Assembly: GCF_002382885.1 (NCBI RefSeq)
Contig: NZ_NWVL01000020.1
Location: 1 to 64,000, forward strand
Source of the DNA: Streptomyces sp. WZ.A104
GTDB taxonomy: Bacteria > Actinomycetota > Actinomycetes > Streptomycetales > Streptomycetaceae
Direction of reading: 5' to 3'
DNA length: 64,000 bases
Shown: positions 60,658 through 64,000 of the stretch, piece after piece
How positions within the stretch are numbered: position 1 is the stretch's first letter
Layout: the number at the start of each line of letters is the position of its first letter
Made by a program: the position numbers and the translations under genes
Notes under the pieces: model-generated
The model's database searches: none
Told to the model about the DNA's origin: nothing
The model's input: the letters and a program-made list of their open reading frames with translations, nothing else

Positions 60658-61815
60658 TTGGCGGGTTCGACCGATTTCGACCTGTACCGTCCGGCCGAGG
60701 AGCACGACATGCTCCGCGAGACCATCCGTGCGCTCGCCGAGACGAAGATCGCCCCCTTCGCCGCCGCGGTCGACGAGGAGAGCCGCTTCCCGCAGGAGGC
60801 GCTGGACGCCCTGGTCGCCTCGGACCTGCACGCCGTCCACGTACCCGAGGAGTACGGCGGCGCCGGTGCCGACGCGCTCGCCACGGTCATCGTGATCGAG
60901 GAAGTGGCCCGCGCCTGTGCCTCCTCCTCCCTGATCCCGGCCGTCAACAAGCTCGGCTCGCTCCCGGTGATCCTCTCCGGCTCCGAGGAGCTGAAGCGGA
61001 AGTACCTGGGCCCGCTCGCCAAGGGCGACGCGATGTTCTCGTACGCCCTCTCCGAGCCGGACGCCGGATCGGACGCGGCGGGCATGAAGACGAAGGCCGT
61101 GCGCGACGGCGACTTCTGGGTCCTCAACGGTGTGAAGCGCTGGATCACCAACGCGGGCGTCTCCGAGTACTACACGGTCATGGCGGTCACCGACCCGACC
61201 AAGCGCTCCAAGGGCATCTCCGCGTTCGTCGTCGAGAAGTCCGACGAGGGCGTGTCCTTCGGCGCCCCCGAGAGGAAGCTCGGCATCAAGGGCTCCCCGA
61301 CCCGCGAGGTCTACCTCGACAACGTCCGCATCCCCGCCGACCGCATGATCGGCGAGGAGGGCACCGGCTTCGCCACCGCGATGAAGACCCTGGACCACAC
61401 CCGCATCACCATCGCGGCCCAGGCCCTCGGCATCGCCCAGGGCGCGCTGGACTACGCCAAGGGGTACGTCCAGGAGCGCAAGCAGTTCGGGAAGCCGATC
61501 GCGGACTTCCAGGGCATCCAGTTCATGCTCGCCGACATGGCCATGAAGATCGAGGCCGCCCGCCAGCTCACCTACGCGGCCGCCGCCAAGTCCGAGCGCG
61601 GAGACGCGGACCTCACCTTCCAGGGCGCCGCCGCCAAGTGCTTCGCCTCCGACGTCGCCATGGAGGTCACCACGGACGCCGTCCAGCTCCTCGGCGGCTA
61701 CGGCTACACGCGGGACTACCCCGTCGAGCGCATGATGCGCGACGCCAAGATCACCCAGATCTACGAGGGCACGAACCAGGTCCAGCGCATCGTCATGGCG
61801 AGGAACCTGCCGTAG
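60658..61815 (+). CDS. Acyl-CoA dehydrogenase
   Basis: A 385-residue FAD enzyme for the first step of beta-oxidation or a related dehydrogenation. TTG at 60658 is chosen: GGGGAG lies 8 bases upstream and 'AGSTDFDLYRPAEEHDML' is the normal start. A GTG at 60649 overlaps the SD, and a TTG at 60616 would put a TTA codon in the leader. Motifs: 'YALSEPDAGSDAAGMKTKA' (FAD/substrate), 'WITNAGVSEYYTVMAV', 'RKQFGKPIADFQ' and catalytic Glu in 'IYEGTNQVQRIVMAR' (about residue 370). It is followed by a perfect bidirectional terminator. Confidence 0.96.
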   Translation: MAGSTDFDLYRPAEEHDMLRETIRALAETKIAPFAAAVDEESRFPQEALDALVASDLHAVHVPEEYGGAGADALATVIVIEEVARACASSSLIPAVNKLGSLPVILSGSEELKRKYLGPLAKGDAMFSYALSEPDAGSDAAGMKTKAVRDGDFWVLNGVKRWITNAGVSEYYTVMAVTDPTKRSKGISAFVVEKSDEGVSFGAPERKLGIKGSPTREVYLDNVRIPADRMIGEEGTGFATAMKTLDHTRITIAAQALGIAQGALDYAKGYVQERKQFGKPIADFQGIQFMLADMAMKIEAARQLTYAAAAKSERGDADLTFQGAAAKCFASDVAMEVTTDAVQLLGGYGYTRDYPVERMMRDAKITQIYEGTNQVQRIVMARNLP

Positions 61816-61965
61816 CAGGGTTTTCGCAGGTCAACCGCCTTTCCGGTGATCCCGGAGCGGTGATCGGTTTCCGGCCCGTTCGGGTCCGTTCCGTGCCTCT
61901 CCTGGGCGTCATGCTGGGGGAATCCTGGGCGGACACTGGCCCCGGAACGGGTGCTGACCTGCATA

Positions 61966-62006
61966 ATCGGGTAGGAGGGCCGGGGCGCCCGGCCCTCCTA
62001 CCCGAT
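61966..62006. terminator. Perfect 19-bp bidirectional terminator
   Basis: Arms 61966-61984 and 61988-62006 with a 3-base loop, between the acyl-CoA dehydrogenase and the converging methyltransferase gene. Confidence 0.93.
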
Positions 62007-62031
62007 GGCCAGTGGCCGCCGTCGTGCGCGG

Positions 62032-62661
62032 TCAGCGTGCCAGCGCGCGTACGAGCATCGTGCCCACGGTCCTGCCCTGCGGCGGATCGATCAGTGATGC
62101 TGACACTGCCGCGAATCCGTGGCTTGTGAGTAGGTGTTCCCATGCGTCGAGGCTGTGGTTGTGACGCAACCCCGCCCCGCCTGGTTTCACGTCTTGACTT
62201 CCGGCGGGGAGGTGGGAGAACGCGAGAGTGCCACCCGAAGCCATACGGGATCGAATCAGCGGTAGCAGGGTGTGCGGCTCGACGAACCACACGGCACCAA
62301 AGATGGAGAGCACGACGTCGAAGGTCTCGTCCGTCTCGCTCAGGAAGGCCGTTGCCTCTGCCGTGCGGAACTGAATACCTGTCAGACCGGCCCAGCGTTC
62401 CTTTGCGACCGGTTCGCGGGCAGGTGCAATGTCCACTCCCAGACCCGTCGCACCGAGCGTGACCAGGTGTGCCAGGTTGCTCCCGCTGCCTGAGCCGAGT
62501 TCCAGCACCCGACGTCCGGCGACGGGGCCTAGAACGCCCTCGTTCGGCCCGTGATCGGCGTACTGAGTCCAGTTCAGCCACGTCGTCTCGCCCGTGGCGT
62601 TCACTGCCCTGCGCGGCTTGCTTCCGACCGCGTATTCGTCCCAGGACTCAGCCAATGACAT
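62032..62661 (-). CDS. Class I SAM-dependent methyltransferase
   Basis: A 209-residue methyltransferase. 'WDEYAVGSKPRRAVNATGETTWLNW' opens; SAM motif I is 'VLELGSGSGSNLAHLVTLG' (about 51-69), then 'LGVDIAPAREPVAKERW' and motif IV 'DVVLSIFGAVWFVEPH'. It is of the UbiE/tellurite-like small-molecule type; the substrate cannot be read. Its base composition is a little lower in GC than the core genes. It lies downstream of the GRDP-like gene (74-base gap) and may be in the same leftward transcript. Confidence 0.9.
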   Translation of the reverse strand: MSLAESWDEYAVGSKPRRAVNATGETTWLNWTQYADHGPNEGVLGPVAGRRVLELGSGSGSNLAHLVTLGATGLGVDIAPAREPVAKERWAGLTGIQFRTAEATAFLSETDETFDVVLSIFGAVWFVEPHTLLPLIRSRMASGGTLAFSHLPAGSQDVKPGGAGLRHNHSLDAWEHLLTSHGFAAVSASLIDPPQGRTVGTMLVRALAR

Positions 62662-62735
62662 GCGGTGATCCTTTCCAGCAGAAGGGGCCTACTCCCAACG
62701 TACGGGGCAGGCCCCAACTCAACGTCTATGCGGCT

Positions 62736-63236
62736 CTACTTGGGTGAGTCGTGGCACCCGGCGTGGCACTGGTTGCAGTTGGCTGCACTCTCCATGCCCC
62801 ACAGGTCGGGGTCGATCTCGAACCCGACCGCCTTGATGGCCTTGACCGTCTGCTCCAGGACCAGCGGGCCACCGGTCCTGGAGCCGTGCCCGTCCCGCGT
62901 CGCCTCGTCGTCGCTGAGGCATTGGACCCCGGCAGCCGTTCCCGGAAGCTCGGGGACGTGGTGGATGTACCGGCCGAAGTGCCGGTTGGTGAAGTGGTGG
63001 TACGGGATCGAGTCGAGCATGAACGAGTGCCATGCCTCGTCCACCTGCTCGGACGGGCCCATGAGAAGGTCCGGGTTCTCGCCGCACGTGACCAGGTAGG
63101 CGATGGCCTGCCCGAACTTGGCTTCCGCCAGTTCGCGTGTGTTCTCCGGGTTCCGGAGGAGAAGGGCTACCTCCCGCTGCCACACGTCCGGCGTGACGTA
63201 CGTCTTCGGGTCGCGGATCACTACTGCCGTATTCAT
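62736..63236 (-). CDS. GRDP-like protein with Cys/His-rich C-terminus
   Basis: A 166-residue protein. 'FGQAIAYLVTCGENPDLLMGPSEQVDEAWHSFMLDSIPYHHF' and 'RYIHHVPELPG' match the glycine-rich-domain-protein-like family (VDxxWHxFILDT...HHxP). A unique tail 'NCNQCHAGCHDSPK' carries C-x2-C-H-x2-C-H, suitable for a metal or redox site. Its ATG overlaps the upstream stop (ATGA), so it is coupled to the 74-residue ORF. No function is known; the small streptomycete versions often sit in accessory islands beside HTH regulators. Confidence 0.82.
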   Translation of the reverse strand: MNTAVVIRDPKTYVTPDVWQREVALLLRNPENTRELAEAKFGQAIAYLVTCGENPDLLMGPSEQVDEAWHSFMLDSIPYHHFTNRHFGRYIHHVPELPGTAAGVQCLSDDEATRDGHGSRTGGPLVLEQTVKAIKAVGFEIDPDLWGMESAANCNQCHAGCHDSPK

Positions 63237-63457
63237 GCTGGTTTGCCTCCACGTAGTTGGATGTCCGACGTGCTCCGTTCATGCCGTCCGCCTCTGCACC
63301 TGGGACACAGGCACGGGGGCATCACGCCAGTCGCGAGGGGCTCCCCGCCCTCACCCTCGTACAGGGTTCGCGGCTCGGTCTGCGTACCGTCGGCTGTCAC
63401 CTTGTGGCGCTGATACGGATGGACATGTCGACCATGCTCCGGATTAACCTCGACCAT
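63233..63457 (-). CDS. Small coupled protein with CLCPRC motif
   Basis: A 74-residue ORF whose TGA overlaps the GRDP-like start by four bases, a strong sign that it is real. It has a polar composition with His-rich N-terminus ('EHGRHVHPYQRHKV') and a 'MPPCLCPRCRGG' Cys cluster (C-x-C-x2-C) near residue 50. I recognise no family. The Cys pattern, like that in the neighbour's tail, could bind zinc. The divergent HTH gene starts 100 bases away; between them I see no strong SD for this ORF, so the start is uncertain. Confidence 0.65.
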   Translation of the reverse strand: MVEVNPEHGRHVHPYQRHKVTADGTQTEPRTLYEGEGGEPLATGVMPPCLCPRCRGGRHERSTSDIQLRGGKPA

Positions 63458-63556
63458 CGCGGCGACGTTCGAGGCGACCCTCGGGCGTCATGGCGGTGTC
63501 ACTCAGAGGGCGTCAAACCGGTGTCATCCGAGGTGCTGCGTGGCTAGCCTCGGACC

Positions 63557-64000
63557 ATGACGACTACGCCCGAGCGTGACCGAGTTCCCAACGACGTACT
63601 CACCTCCGTACGCAAGTCGATGAACCTGAGCCAAGACGAGTTCGCCCAGGGATTACGTGGCGCGGGGCAAGAACTGGGCGAACCGAACGACGCTTCCAAG
63701 CGACTCGTGCAACGCTGGGAGTCCGGGAAGACCAGGACGTGCCGCCCCCTGTAGGCGCGAGCGTTGAAACAGTTCACTGGCCGCGCCCCCGAGTCGCTGG
63801 GGTTTGCGATCCCTATGACACGCGTCCACTCAGACGGCGCAGGAGGCCACGACATGGAAGCTGGAGAAGTCGGCACGACCAGTGCCGTCACAAGCCCGGA
63901 GCCGGAGACGCAAGGCGAGTACGCGGGGATCTGGCTGTCTCGGTACGAGTTCTACTCGTCCAGCCGTGGCGAGACTTTCGACTGCAAGCACCATGTCGTA
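63557..64000 (+). pseudogene. XRE-type HTH regulator with TTA codon and in-frame TAG, continues past window end
   Basis: ATG at 63557 opens an XRE helix-turn-helix (about 10-60): 'VRKSMNLSQDEFAQGLRGAG' and 'ASKRLVQRWESGKTRTCRP'. TAG at 63752-63754 stops it after 65 residues, but the same frame continues with 'ARALKQFTGRAPESLGFAIP', then 'GEYAGIWLSRYEFYSSSRGE' to the last base. Related regulators, as I recall, read CRPVYARAL here, so TAG probably replaces a Tyr codon (TAC). The Leu before RGAG is TTA (63651-63653), needing bldA. Either a nonsense pseudogene, or readthrough or sequencing error. The 3' end is outside the window. Confidence 0.7.

Overview
The window is a very GC-rich (about 70%) actinomycete chromosome segment. 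Gene content and order point to Streptomyces: two Rpf/LysM cell-wall hydrolases behind a c-di-AMP riboswitch, enolase-ftsB-DUF501-ppx, a Rex-type operator before ndh, a leucyl tRNA reading UUA (bldA), a hut cluster beside a SigB/F-type sigma factor with its partner-switching regulators, then purK-purE, a UDP-glucose dehydrogenase and an acyl-CoA dehydrogenase. From memory this order parallels the S. coelicolor SCO3102 to SCO3050 region. Start codons were moved inward from the longest frames wherever a Shine-Dalgarno, a stop/start overlap or the family's usual N-terminus argued for it.

Region by region: 1-5 kb holds the tail of a TPR protein, a SurA-like lipoprotein, MazG and an accessory NTPase/Sel1-repeat protein. 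5-9 kb holds a P450 and the two Rpf enzymes. 9-16 kb is core metabolism and division (eno, ftsB-like, DUF501, ppx/gppA, ndh, cfa). 16-20 kb is a MacB-like ABC exporter read leftward, then bldA. 20-27 kb holds a Bax1-I membrane protein, small conserved genes, a thiolase, a secreted SGNH hydrolase and cystathionine beta-synthase. 27-32 kb looks accessory: a glycoside-hydrolase-like DUF1906 protein, a nonsense-interrupted two-TM membrane gene and a Tat-exported M15-like protein. 32-36 kb has an RpiR regulator and a cluster of three Roadblock/LC7 proteins with a DUF4388-like/winged-helix protein; one Roadblock gene carries a TTA codon. 36-42.5 kb is histidine degradation (hutU, an M20 amidohydrolase, hutF, hutI) behind a palindromic operator. 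42.6-45 kb is the sigma/anti-sigma/anti-anti-sigma module. 45.3-49.8 kb is a four-gene cell-surface cluster with sortase motifs. 50-62 kb holds a POT transporter, a two-component system, GtrA, purK-purE, a dipeptidase, an SGNH hydrolase, UDP-glucose dehydrogenase and an acyl-CoA dehydrogenase. 62-64 kb is an accessory group: methyltransferase, GRDP-like protein, a coupled 74-residue protein, and a TTA-bearing helix-turn-helix gene broken by an in-frame TAG.

Worth a second look: (1) the 45-50 kb surface cluster, built on a repeated two-cysteine domain; (2) short tandem repeats next to, and often including, stop codons at many gene ends; (3) the DUF1906/two-TM/M15-like set, whose middle gene is broken; (4) an M20 hydrolase sitting where HutG would be expected; (5) the two TTA-bearing genes in a window that also carries bldA.
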